DNA of 10,522 nucleotides. Source: Candidatus Omnitrophota bacterium. Its GTDB lineage: Bacteria; Omnitrophota; Gorgyraeia; Gygaellales; Profunditerraquicolaceae. The position numbers and the translations under genes were made by a program. Below are positions 1 through 6,587 of the stretch, piece by piece. The DNA lies in NCBI GenBank assembly GCA_028714595.1, contig JAQTMD010000043.1, positions 1 to 10,522 on the forward strand. Direction: 5' to 3'. How positions within the stretch are numbered: position 1 is the first letter of the stretch; each line of letters starts with the position of its first letter. Below the pieces are notes generated by a model. That model had not been told where the DNA came from. It worked only from the letters and a program-made list of their open reading frames with translations, and ran no database searches.

Positions 1-192
1 GGGGTGAGCACGAAAGACGTCGATCCGCGGACCATGCAGTCCCGCATCATCAAAGGACTCTATTTCTGCGGCGAGATGCTCGACGTGGACGCGGATACCG
101 GCGGGTTTAACCTGCAGGCGGCGTTTTCAACCGGCTACCTCGCCGGCGAATCTTCCGCAAAACAACCCCGGGGGTTGAACCCCGGGGGTTGA
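1..192 (+). CDS. BaiN/HI0933-family FAD-dependent oxidoreductase, C-terminal end (partial)
   Basis: This is the last 63 codons of a flavoprotein; the 5' part lies outside the window and frame 1 is open from the first base. The visible protein carries the family's conserved C-terminal block: GG-V-STKDVDPRTM, then GLYFCGEMLDVDADTGGFN, then LQAAFSTGYLAGE. In the BaiN/RdsA (HI0933-like) NAD(P)/FAD oxidoreductases the GLYFxGE and GGFNxQxAxxxGxxAG segments contact FAD. The substrate cannot be told from this fragment. The final residues (about QPRGLNPGG) are not part of the family fold. They are encoded by a duplicated GC palindrome that also supplies the TGA stop. The stop overlaps the ribosome-binding region of the next gene, so the two are probably co-transcribed. 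Family assignment is strong; the exact reaction is unknown. Confidence 0.88.
   Translation, partial: GVSTKDVDPRTMQSRIIKGLYFCGEMLDVDADTGGFNLQAAFSTGYLAGESSAKQPRGLNPGG
164..191. repeat. Tandem 14-bp palindromic duplication at gene end
   Basis: Two perfect 14-bp copies of AACCCCGGGGGTTG lie end to end (164-177 and 178-191). Each copy contains AACCCC-G-GGGGTT, a palindrome apart from its central base, and the pair can also fold as one hairpin of about 10 bp with a TTGAA loop. It encodes the terminal residues and part of the stop of the upstream flavoprotein. It ends within the GAGG that begins the purine-rich ribosome-binding stretch of the next gene. There is no T-tract, so it is not a standard terminator. 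It may be a dispersed palindromic (REP-like) unit or a translation-modulating hairpin; the sequence alone does not decide. Confidence 0.75.
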
Positions 193-200
193 GGAAAAGG
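191..200 (+). promoter_or_regulatory. Ribosome-binding site for maf-M48 gene
   Basis: The purine stretch GAGGAAAAGG ends 3 bases before ATG 204, and its GAGG lies 9 bases before it. This favours ATG 204 over an upstream in-frame TTG at 189, which would overlap the previous stop codon and lacks its own site. Confidence 0.6.
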
Positions 201-203
201 TCT

Positions 204-1574
204 ATGGGCGGGAAGAAAAAAATATACCTGGCATCTGATTCCAAGGCGCGCAAAGAGCTGCTGGAGCTCTTCGGCCTGGATTTTGAGGTCCTGCCCGGCC
301 GCGTAAAAGAAAGCGCAACGGTACGGGGTAAGTCCTTTTCGCAGTTGGTGAAGGACAACGCCCGGCACAAGGCCGGCGCAGCCGCAGCGCGCATCAGAAG
401 CGGCATAGTCATCGCCGCAGACACCATTGTGGTTGACGGAAAGAAGGTCTTCGGCAAACCCAGGGATCTTGCCGATGCGCATCGGATGTTGAAACGGCTT
501 TCCGGCAGGCCGCAGTGGATCTACTCCGGCGTCTGCGTGATCGATAAAGATTCCGGCACGGTCAAAGTCGCTTCAGAAAAGACCAAGATCTATATGGACC
601 CGCTTACCGATAAAGAGATCGACGCGTATTTCAAGTACGTCAGCCCCCTGGACAAGGCAGGGAGTTTCGACATCCAGGGCAGGGGGGGATTTTTCATCCG
701 GCGTATCGAAGGGTGTTTTTATAATGTCGTGGGCCTTCCCGTGCGCAGGCTCTACCGCATGCTCAAGGACATGGGCATCCGGGTCTTCCAGGTAGTCCTT
801 GTGTCCTTGTGTCTGTGCGGCCTCCTGTCTTCTGTGATCGGTTGCTCCACCGAGTACAACGTGGTCACCGGGCAACAGGAGACCTATTACTATTCGACGG
901 AACGCGAAGTCGATATCGGACGGGCCATGACCAGGGAAGTGGAAAAGCAGTACAAGCTTGCGCAAGACCCCCTGGTCCAGGACCGCGTGCAGCGCATCGG
1001 CGCCAGGATCGCCGCCGTCTCAGACCGCAGGGACATCGATTATAGTTTTAAGGCGCTCGAGGATGATGAGGTCAATGCCGTGTCTTTGCCCGGCGGTTTC
1101 GTGTACGTGAACAAGGGCCTGGTGGATAAGGTAGCCAGCGACGACGAACTGGCTGCGGTCCTGGCGCACGAAGTCGGCCATATCGTTGCCCGGCACAGCG
1201 TCAAAAAACTGCAGGCGATCATGGGCTATTCCCTGGGAAGGATCCTGACCATCCCGGTGGCAGGGACGGCTGAGGTCGCGGCAGCTTCAGAAGCGGCCTT
1301 CACCACGCTTATGCTCGGTTACGGCAGGGAAGACGAACTGCTGGCCGACCAGCTGGGAGCCCGCTACACCAGGGCAGCCGGCTACAACCCTCAGGGCATG
1401 ATCACATTCCTGGAAAAACTCCAGGAGGCAAACCGCCGCAAGCCGCTCCGTCCGAAGAATTATTTGAAGACCCATCCCTACACCCCGGATCGTATCCGGG
1501 TGGTGAAACAGGAACTGGGAGAGGCGATCTCGTTCGACGATTACATCAACATCGAGGACAAACCGCATGAGTAA
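204..1574 (+). CDS. Maf nucleotide pyrophosphatase fused in frame to M48 metalloprotease lipoprotein
   Basis: One open frame of 456 residues joins two normally separate proteins. Residues 1 to about 190 are a complete Maf domain (nucleoside triphosphate pyrophosphatase acting on dTTP/UTP or modified nucleotides). It has LASDSKARKELLE near the start, AADTIVV with the likely catalytic Asp73, FGKP, LSGRPQWIYSGV, and the closing DKAGSFDIQGRGGFF and GCFYNVVGLP motifs. Residues from about 186 to 214 (from MLKDMGIR to VIGC) look like a lipoprotein signal with a lipobox Cys at about 214. Residues 215-456 are an M48 (LoiP/BepA-like) zinc protease: HEVGH at 322-326, the third ligand in the REDELLAD motif (Glu378), and a THPYTPDRI ending. 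A cytoplasmic enzyme followed by an internal secretion signal is odd. Internal starts at ATG 759 or 771 would yield a normal M48 lipoprotein, but neither has a convincing ribosome-binding site. The 3' end overlaps the next gene by 8 bases. Confidence 0.85.
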   Translation: MGGKKKIYLASDSKARKELLELFGLDFEVLPGRVKESATVRGKSFSQLVKDNARHKAGAAAARIRSGIVIAADTIVVDGKKVFGKPRDLADAHRMLKRLSGRPQWIYSGVCVIDKDSGTVKVASEKTKIYMDPLTDKEIDAYFKYVSPLDKAGSFDIQGRGGFFIRRIEGCFYNVVGLPVRRLYRMLKDMGIRVFQVVLVSLCLCGLLSSVIGCSTEYNVVTGQQETYYYSTEREVDIGRAMTREVEKQYKLAQDPLVQDRVQRIGARIAAVSDRRDIDYSFKALEDDEVNAVSLPGGFVYVNKGLVDKVASDDELAAVLAHEVGHIVARHSVKKLQAIMGYSLGRILTIPVAGTAEVAAASEAAFTTLMLGYGREDELLADQLGARYTRAAGYNPQGMITFLEKLQEANRRKPLRPKNYLKTHPYTPDRIRVVKQELGEAISFDDYINIEDKPHE

Positions 1575-2622
1575 AAAGGCCCGCATCGTATTCTTGGCTT
1601 TGCTGTTCCTATACCCGGGAGCGCTTATGGCTGAAACAAGGCAAAACACCTGTGAATCGCCGTTCGGCGTTTTGGAATTTTTGAACTGGAATCATGACTG
1701 GAATAATTTCCACTATCCCGACACGGATACCCGGCTTCAGACGATCGACCTGATGCAGGAGGCAGGGGTCAGTATCGTGAGGATGGATTTCCTCTGGCAG
1801 GATATCGAGCCGTCTGAAGGCCTCGTTGACTACTCGAAATACGACGCCATTGTAGATTTGCTTTATCGGCATAACATCCAGATACTGGGCCTGCTCGACT
1901 ACAGCGCAGACTGGGCCTCCGCCTGCAACCGCTGGAACTGTCCTCCGAGGGACAACGCTTTATTCGTAAAATATGCGACGGCCGTAGTGTCGAGGTACAA
2001 GGATAAAATAAAATACTGGGAGCTCTGGAACGAGCCTGATTCGCACACCTACTGGGAGCCGCAGGACGGACTGCAGGCGTATGCGGGGCTGCTCAAGGAC
2101 GTCTACACGGCGCTTAAAAGGGAAGATCCCGCCTGCGTCGTCTTGAACGGCGGCTTATCAGCCGGCCTTGCCGGAGTAAATAAACTTTACGACGCCGGCG
2201 CACAGGGCTATTTCGACGTCATGAACGTGCATATTTTTGAATCGCCGGCAGACCCGATTGCCGTCAAGCGCGCACAGGCGTTCGTTGAGCTGACGCACAA
2301 GGTCATGGCGCGAAACGGCGACGGCGGCAAAAAGATATGGATCACCGAGGTCGGCGCGCCCGGCGTCAGGCGGACCTCCCGCGCGGCAAACTGGTGGATG
2401 GGAAAAAACCCGTCGGAGAAGGAGCAGGCCCGCTGGGTCAGGCAGGTCTATACCGAATTGCTCAAAGACGAGAACGTGGAAAAAATATTCTGGGCGTTCT
2501 TCCGCGACACCAACCGGCACTGGAAGACAGGCGTCGATCACTTCGGCCTTATCCGCAACGATTTCTCCGCCAAGCCTTCCTTCGGGGCCTACAAAGAAGC
2601 CAGCAGCCACTGGAAAAGATAA
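1567..2622 (+). CDS. Secreted clan GH-A glycoside hydrolase (GH39/PslG-like)
   Basis: A 351-residue protein. The N-terminus (about residues 1-22, ending GALMA before ETRQ) is a Sec signal peptide, so it acts outside the cytoplasm. The rest is a TIM-barrel glycosidase. RMDFLWQDIEPSEG lies on an early strand, the YWELWNEPD motif carries the expected acid/base Glu156, DVMNVHIFESP follows, and KIWITEVGAP carries the expected nucleophile Glu261. The spacing and wording of these motifs match retaining clan GH-A enzymes of the GH39/PslG or cellulase-like type. The substrate is not readable; an exopolysaccharide or plant-type glycan is possible. ATG 1567 overlaps the upstream stop (ATGAGTAA), and GAGGA lies 8 bases before it, so translation is probably coupled. 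The next gene encodes a secreted beta-helix protein, which fits a shared extracellular carbohydrate role. Confidence 0.85.
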   Translation: MSKKARIVFLALLFLYPGALMAETRQNTCESPFGVLEFLNWNHDWNNFHYPDTDTRLQTIDLMQEAGVSIVRMDFLWQDIEPSEGLVDYSKYDAIVDLLYRHNIQILGLLDYSADWASACNRWNCPPRDNALFVKYATAVVSRYKDKIKYWELWNEPDSHTYWEPQDGLQAYAGLLKDVYTALKREDPACVVLNGGLSAGLAGVNKLYDAGAQGYFDVMNVHIFESPADPIAVKRAQAFVELTHKVMARNGDGGKKIWITEVGAPGVRRTSRAANWWMGKNPSEKEQARWVRQVYTELLKDENVEKIFWAFFRDTNRHWKTGVDHFGLIRNDFSAKPSFGAYKEASSHWKR

Positions 2623-2650
2623 TGCGGCCGACCCCGCCGGGCAATAAAAA

Positions 2651-4540
2651 ATGAGAAAGCCTTTCATTGCGATCGCACTGCTGTTTATCTCTTCCTCCGC
2701 ATATGCCGCCGCACCCGTACTGTTCTATTCCGACCTGACTTCAGGTCCTAATTCCGGCGGCCAGAACGACAAAGGCGCATTCGTAACCATCTGGGGCAAT
2801 AACTTCGGCGCGGCCAGGGGCAGTTCCTACGTGACGGTGGGAGACGGCCTGGTCGACAATTATCCCGAGTGGTCGGATACCAAGGTGTGTTTCCAGCTCG
2901 GCAGTCTTGCGGCAACGGGCAATATCGTCATCAAGGTAGGCGACACGGTTTCAAACGGGATCCCGTTTACCGTCAGGAGCGGAAATATCTATTTTATCAC
3001 TCCTGCCGGGACAGGCACCGGCACGTTCACGGACCCGTTTGCGCCCGGCGACTGGTATCTTACCATGGCCGCCGGCGACATCGGCTATTTCCGGGCAGGG
3101 ACCTATAACGAGACGTACGGCGATGTTGCGGGGACTTCCAATTTCTGTTTCAGGACCATCGCAAACGGCGGCGCCTGCAACGAGGGCACTGCGGCCGCTC
3201 CGATAGCGTTCGCGGCTTACCCCGCAGAGACGGTCTCTTTTTCCGCGCCGGGTCCGGTTTCCCCGTCTTACAATTTCCGCGTGTATCCGGGCGGGACGTA
3301 CGAGGCGAAATGGTTCACTTTCTCGAAGCTCGATTGCTCTGCCTACAACGCCTGTTTCACTGCCGGGACCGGCTGGCGTATCGTCGGAAACGACTGCGAA
3401 GGGCTGACCCGGACAACGGCGCTTGCTGCGGGGATCATCGGGACCCTGGGAGAATCCGCCAAGATACTCGGCAATGATATCCACGGCGCAGCGACCAACG
3501 ACCACGACGCACACGCCGTATACGCGCAAGGCTGCCTGTCCGACGGCGGCGTCGAGATCGGCTGGAACCATATCTACGACAACGACGCGGATTACGGCAC
3601 GCTCGTTCTATTTTTGAGCGGTCCTACGGGTTGCGGCGCAGCCGAATATATTGATGATTCTTCGGTCCACGACAACATCATAGACGCCTCGTCCCATCCC
3701 GCCCCGGCCGTCGGGCTCGAAGACGTAAGCGCCTACTCCATCGACCCGGAGATACCCGTGGTCTCGGTGTATAACAACGTCATTATCGGCGCAGGCAACG
3801 CTGCCCAGGGCTCCTCGGCAATATACCTGTCCAACGGCAAGGCTAAAGTCTTTAACAATACCTGCGCCGGCACCCTCACCCGGGCATTCACCATAAACGA
3901 ACATGCCGACGGCTACGCGGACCTGGTCATGATGGACGTCGAAGTCTACAATAATATCATGGACATGGATTCCGGGGCCGCTGCGTATTATTATATCGAT
4001 CCGGCTTACAGCGGCAGCAGCGCAGTGGATTACAACGCCTACTTCGGCCTGGGGACGTACTCTTTAGGCGACGACGCGCATCCCGCAAACGGCGATCCGC
4101 TTTTTACCGACCGGACAACCGATGATTACAGCCTGACATCCACATCCCCCTGCAGGGACGCGGGGACCGAGGCCGTGAATGCCGTGGTGACCAGGGACAT
4201 AAACGGCCGGGCGCGGCCCGACGATCTCCTTTTTGATATCGGCGCATACGAGTATGCCTCCAGCGCTTCGACAGTGTCAGCCGGAGGCTCCGGCGGCGGG
4301 GGCGGAGCCTGTTTTATAGCCACAGTGGTGTACGGCGACGCCCGGGAAAAGCGGATCCTGGAAAGATTCAGGGATGATTGTTTGTTGAAAAACAGATGGG
4401 GGCAAACTTTTGTGCGCTGGTATTACCGGCTCAGCCCGGCCGCTGCCCGATATATCCGGAAGCGGGAACGGCTCAGGCTCGTCCTCAAGGGAATGCTGCG
4501 GCCGGTAGTCTGGCTTGCCGAAAAGTCACTGGAAAAATAG
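2651..4540 (+). CDS. Secreted TIG / right-handed beta-helix protein with CFI-box-CTERM-like tail
   Basis: A 629-residue exported protein with four recognisable parts. Residues 1 to about 20 are a Sec signal peptide (ISSSAYA). About 22-109 resemble an IPT/TIG Ig-like domain (FVTIWGNNFGAARG, then VGDTVSNGIPFTV). About 112-535 form a parallel beta-helix with many N-N-x-I/V rungs such as VYNNVII, VFNNTC and VYNNIMD, closing with SPCRDAGTEAV and a DIGAYEY motif as in choice-of-anchor Q/pectate-lyase-like proteins. After a GGSGGGGG linker (545-552) comes ACFIATVVYGD (Cys554) and a basic segment with RFRDD, WYYRLSPAAARYI and LRLVLKGMLRP. I recognise that tail as the CFI-box-CTERM type, thought to be a sorting or anchoring module. 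The beta-helix suggests polysaccharide binding or cleavage, but no catalytic set can be assigned. It lies 28 bases after the hydrolase gene. No clear Shine-Dalgarno precedes ATG 2651; the signal peptide supports this start. Confidence 0.82.
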   Translation: MRKPFIAIALLFISSSAYAAAPVLFYSDLTSGPNSGGQNDKGAFVTIWGNNFGAARGSSYVTVGDGLVDNYPEWSDTKVCFQLGSLAATGNIVIKVGDTVSNGIPFTVRSGNIYFITPAGTGTGTFTDPFAPGDWYLTMAAGDIGYFRAGTYNETYGDVAGTSNFCFRTIANGGACNEGTAAAPIAFAAYPAETVSFSAPGPVSPSYNFRVYPGGTYEAKWFTFSKLDCSAYNACFTAGTGWRIVGNDCEGLTRTTALAAGIIGTLGESAKILGNDIHGAATNDHDAHAVYAQGCLSDGGVEIGWNHIYDNDADYGTLVLFLSGPTGCGAAEYIDDSSVHDNIIDASSHPAPAVGLEDVSAYSIDPEIPVVSVYNNVIIGAGNAAQGSSAIYLSNGKAKVFNNTCAGTLTRAFTINEHADGYADLVMMDVEVYNNIMDMDSGAAAYYYIDPAYSGSSAVDYNAYFGLGTYSLGDDAHPANGDPLFTDRTTDDYSLTSTSPCRDAGTEAVNAVVTRDINGRARPDDLLFDIGAYEYASSASTVSAGGSGGGGGACFIATVVYGDAREKRILERFRDDCLLKNRWGQTFVRWYYRLSPAAARYIRKRERLRLVLKGMLRPVVWLAEKSLEK

Positions 4541-4559
4541 GGGGCGTTTCCTATTTGAA

Positions 4560-4588
4560 TGGATTCTTTGTTTAAATGGTGCTATAAT
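4560..4588 (+). promoter_or_regulatory. Extended -10 promoter
   Basis: TGC-TATAAT at 4580-4588 is a perfect -10 hexamer with the TGn extension. The position 17 bases upstream holds only a weak -35 (TGGATT, 4560-4565, 3 of 6 matches), which extended -10 promoters tolerate. It lies 40 bases after the beta-helix gene stop and points at the DUF2490 gene. The expected start of transcription is near 4595. Confidence 0.7.
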
Positions 4589-4594
4589 AACCAC

Positions 4595-4676
4595 AGGTCA
4601 GGGAGGGGAATGCTATGGGGATACGGGGGTCGTAATCCGAGGACAACTTCTCGTGCAGGGAGTTGTCTTTTTGTTT
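4595..4676 (+). promoter_or_regulatory. Leader RNA (or small RNA) with two hairpins
   Basis: Between the predicted transcription start and the T-tract lie about 80 bases with two successive hairpins. The first pairs GGATACG (4619-4625) with CGT/ATCC (4631-4638, one bulged A). The second is the terminator stem at 4642-4667. A strong purine run (GGAGGGG, 4602-4608) sits 6 bases before ATG 4615, which opens a 6-codon frame (MGIRGS, stop 4633-4635). A second overlapping frame from ATG 4610 runs 22 codons through the terminator to TAG 4676-4678. The layout fits an attenuator, an unassigned riboswitch-like leader, or a free-standing small RNA. I could not match it to a known riboswitch class. Confidence 0.35.
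4642..4676 (+). terminator. Intrinsic terminator upstream of DUF2490 gene
   Basis: GACAACT (4642-4648) pairs perfectly with AGTTGTC (4661-4667). Three further pairs (two G-U) close a six-base loop, and TTTTTGTTT follows directly. This is a typical rho-independent terminator. It lies after the promoter and before the gene, so it could end a small RNA or act as a conditional attenuator of the downstream operon. Confidence 0.75.
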
Positions 4677-4715
4677 AGAGAGGCTCTATGGTCTCAAGAG
4701 GCATAGTATATGAAG

Positions 4716-4720
4716 GGAGG
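4716..4720 (+). promoter_or_regulatory. Ribosome-binding site deciding DUF2490 start
   Basis: GGAGG, within AAGGGAGG, lies 6 bases before ATG 4727. The alternative in-frame ATG at 4688 has no such site and would put 13 residues before a clear signal peptide, so 4727 is chosen. Confidence 0.75.
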
Positions 4721-4726
4721 GCATGT

Positions 4727-5422
4727 ATGATCGCAAGGCCGGGCGCAGTGATGATGTTTTTTTGCCTTATTGTCACGCTGTCCTTCCCGCCGGCAAGCCG
4801 GGCTGATTCCCTCCTGTTATTGCCTGAGGATGTGCAGGCGAAGTTGTCACCGCGTTGGGAGGCGAAACTGGAAGTAGAGAGTAAATACAGGAATGACATG
4901 TCGGAATACTACGATCTTGAATTCATGCCATGGGTCGCCTACCGTTTCACGGACTGGTTCAAGCTGGGAATGGGCTGGAGGGAGTTGTATTCGCGCAAAG
5001 CCGGAAGCCATAACTGGGATGTCGAGCACCGGCCGTTGACGGATTTCATGTTCAGTAAGAAACTTGATGCGTGGAAGGTGGAAGACCGGATCCGCGTCGA
5101 ACACCGGGATTTCGAACACACGAAAAACTACTACCGGTACCGCAATCGCCTGCGTTTGACGGCGCCCTGGGCATGGACTAGGCGGGCGATAAATCCCTGG
5201 GTGGCCTGGGAAACGTATTATGAAGATTGCCTTGACCGGGACAGCGACCGTTGGAACCGGAACCGTTATTTTGTGGGGCTTGGCGCAAAACTTAGTAAGT
5301 CGGTCAAGGTCGGATGCTATCATTACTGGGAAAGGGTGTTGAAGAGCGGAGTTTGGAAATCCAACAATGAACTCGGGTTTGATATCAGCCTGATGTTCGA
5401 TTTTTCACGGGCTTCGAAATAA
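4727..5422 (+). CDS. DUF2490-type outer-membrane beta-barrel protein
   Basis: A 231-residue protein starting with a Sec signal peptide (cleavage likely after PPASRA, residue 26). The mature part is rich in alternating aromatic and charged strands: RWEAKLEVESKYRND, FMPWVAYRFTDWFKLGMGWR, EDRIRVEHRDFE, YYRYRNRLRL, INPWVAWETYYED, YFVGLGAKLSKSVKVGCYHY, and a final LGFDISLMFDF strand. This is the usual look of DUF2490 proteins, which are predicted small outer-membrane barrels of unknown function. No catalytic motif is visible. The gene follows a promoter and a terminator-bearing leader, so its expression may be conditional. Only 16 bases separate its stop from the sensor kinase gene, so the barrel and the signalling proteins are probably co-expressed. 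Family is fairly sure; role is unknown. Confidence 0.75.
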   Translation: MIARPGAVMMFFCLIVTLSFPPASRADSLLLLPEDVQAKLSPRWEAKLEVESKYRNDMSEYYDLEFMPWVAYRFTDWFKLGMGWRELYSRKAGSHNWDVEHRPLTDFMFSKKLDAWKVEDRIRVEHRDFEHTKNYYRYRNRLRLTAPWAWTRRAINPWVAWETYYEDCLDRDSDRWNRNRYFVGLGAKLSKSVKVGCYHYWERVLKSGVWKSNNELGFDISLMFDFSRASK

Positions 5423-5427
5423 ATAAC

Positions 5428-5432
5428 AGGGG
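5428..5432 (+). promoter_or_regulatory. Ribosome-binding site for TTG-start kinase gene
   Basis: AGGGG lies 6 bases before TTG 5439. Together with the signal peptide that begins there, this supports a TTG start for the sensor kinase. Confidence 0.55.
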
Positions 5433-5438
5433 CATACG

Positions 5439-6587
5439 TTGAGACAAGGACTCACTATCCTGCGGCAAGCGATACGGATAACTGCCTGCGGCCTGTGCTT
5501 ATTTGCCTGCGTGCGGCAGGAAGCGCACGCAGGACCCGGGCAGCAAGAGGTTATCCGGGTCGGAACCTATGAGAACCAGCCTAAAGTTTATACGACGGCT
5601 GATGGAAAAGTGACCGGGTTCTTTCCCGCCCTTCTGGAACATATCGCGCGGCTGGAGGGCTGGCAGCTCGAATACCGTCACGGCACCTGGCAGGAATGCA
5701 TGGATCGTCTGGAAAGCGGACGGATCGACGTGATGATGGACGTGGCCTTGTCGGACGAGCGCAAGGAGAAATACGATTTCAACGATGAAACCGTGCTGAT
5801 CAGCTGGGCGGCAGTCTATACGCGGCCGGATGTAAAAGTGCAATCTTTTTCCGATCTCTCCGGGCGCCGGATCGCCTTGATGAAGGGCAGTATTTACTCC
5901 GCGGGGAAATCCAGCATTCGCGAGCTTTTGAGCCAATTTAACATTATCGCCGACTATGTCGAGTATTCGTCTTATCGTGACGTTCTCAAAGCCGTGGCTG
6001 CGGGAGAAGCGGATGTGGGGGTGGTCAACAACATTTTCGGGACTTATTTCGAGAAAGAATACAACGTGGTCCGTTCACCCGTGCAATTTAATCCGTCCCA
6101 GTTGCGCTTCGCCTTTACCAAGGACGCCCCGTCGGGAAAACGGCTGGCGCCGCTTTTGGACAAGCGCCTGCGCGCGCTCAAACAGGACCAGCGCTCGTTC
6201 TACTACAAGGCTATTGACGCGTACCTCTATGGAACGCTTTATGCGCAGGGCGACCGGGGCCAGGCCAACTGGAGAACGGTCCTTACCCCGCAGGAGCGGG
6301 ACTGGATCCAGAACCATCCCGAGATCCGCCTCGGCATCGATCCCGAGTTCTATCCGTTCGAGTTCCGCGGCGACAAGGGGGAATACCGGGGGATCGCCTC
6401 CGATTATGTCCGGCTGTTCAGCGAACGCCTGGGTTTGAACTTCCGGGTGACGGAGAATATTTCCAGGTCCGATGCGGTTGCCGGCATGCAACAGGGCCGA
6501 ATTGATATGTTGCCATGCATGGGCTTTACAAAAGAACGGTCCATGCTTGCGGTTTTTCCAAACCGTATATCCGGTACCAAAGGGTGA
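5439..6587 (+). CDS. BvgS-like sensor kinase, N-terminal part (tandem solute-binding domains; frameshifted gene)
   Basis: This is the upstream piece of a gene that originally ran to 7879. From TTG 5439 it encodes an N-terminal signal or anchor segment (to about residue 31, ending EAHA). It then encodes a complete type-3 periplasmic solute-binding domain (about 38-263: IRVGTYENQPKVY, GFFPALLEHIA, GRIDVMMDVALSDERKEKYDF, GEADVGVVNN). A second such domain starts at IRLGIDPEFYPFEF (about 296). The second domain is cut at GFTKERSMLAVF, after which about 9 out-of-frame residues lead to TGA 6585-6587. The missing remainder continues in the -1 frame. Paired solute-binding domains ahead of a histidine kinase are the BvgS/EvgS arrangement, sensing small ligands in the periplasm. 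The piece alone would be a secreted binding protein with an incomplete second lobe. Ligand unknown. Confidence 0.85.
   Translation: MRQGLTILRQAIRITACGLCLFACVRQEAHAGPGQQEVIRVGTYENQPKVYTTADGKVTGFFPALLEHIARLEGWQLEYRHGTWQECMDRLESGRIDVMMDVALSDERKEKYDFNDETVLISWAAVYTRPDVKVQSFSDLSGRRIALMKGSIYSAGKSSIRELLSQFNIIADYVEYSSYRDVLKAVAAGEADVGVVNNIFGTYFEKEYNVVRSPVQFNPSQLRFAFTKDAPSGKRLAPLLDKRLRALKQDQRSFYYKAIDAYLYGTLYAQGDRGQANWRTVLTPQERDWIQNHPEIRLGIDPEFYPFEFRGDKGEYRGIASDYVRLFSERLGLNFRVTENISRSDAVAGMQQGRIDMLPCMGFTKERSMLAVFPNRISGTKG

Noticed and set aside
189..203. TTG 189 as the start of the Maf-M48 gene
   Set aside because: It overlaps the preceding stop, lacks a ribosome-binding site, and adds residues not usual for Maf; ATG 204 fits better.
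2951..3571. Minus-strand open frame of 206 codons inside the beta-helix gene
   Set aside because: Arg/Gly/Pro-rich composition typical of a reversed GC-rich coding strand; the sense frame has a signal peptide and helix rungs.
4590..4680. Known riboswitch (c-di-GMP, fluoride, ZTP, preQ1, guanidine types) in the leader
   Set aside because: The conserved sequence blocks of these classes, as I remember them, are absent; only generic hairpins and a terminator are supported.
6553..6557. Programmed -1 ribosomal frameshift producing a full-length kinase
   Set aside because: The local bases (G GTT TTT C) do not form a standard slippery heptamer, because the Val codon cannot re-pair well, and I saw no obvious strong downstream stimulatory stem. 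A simple one-base deletion or error explains it better.
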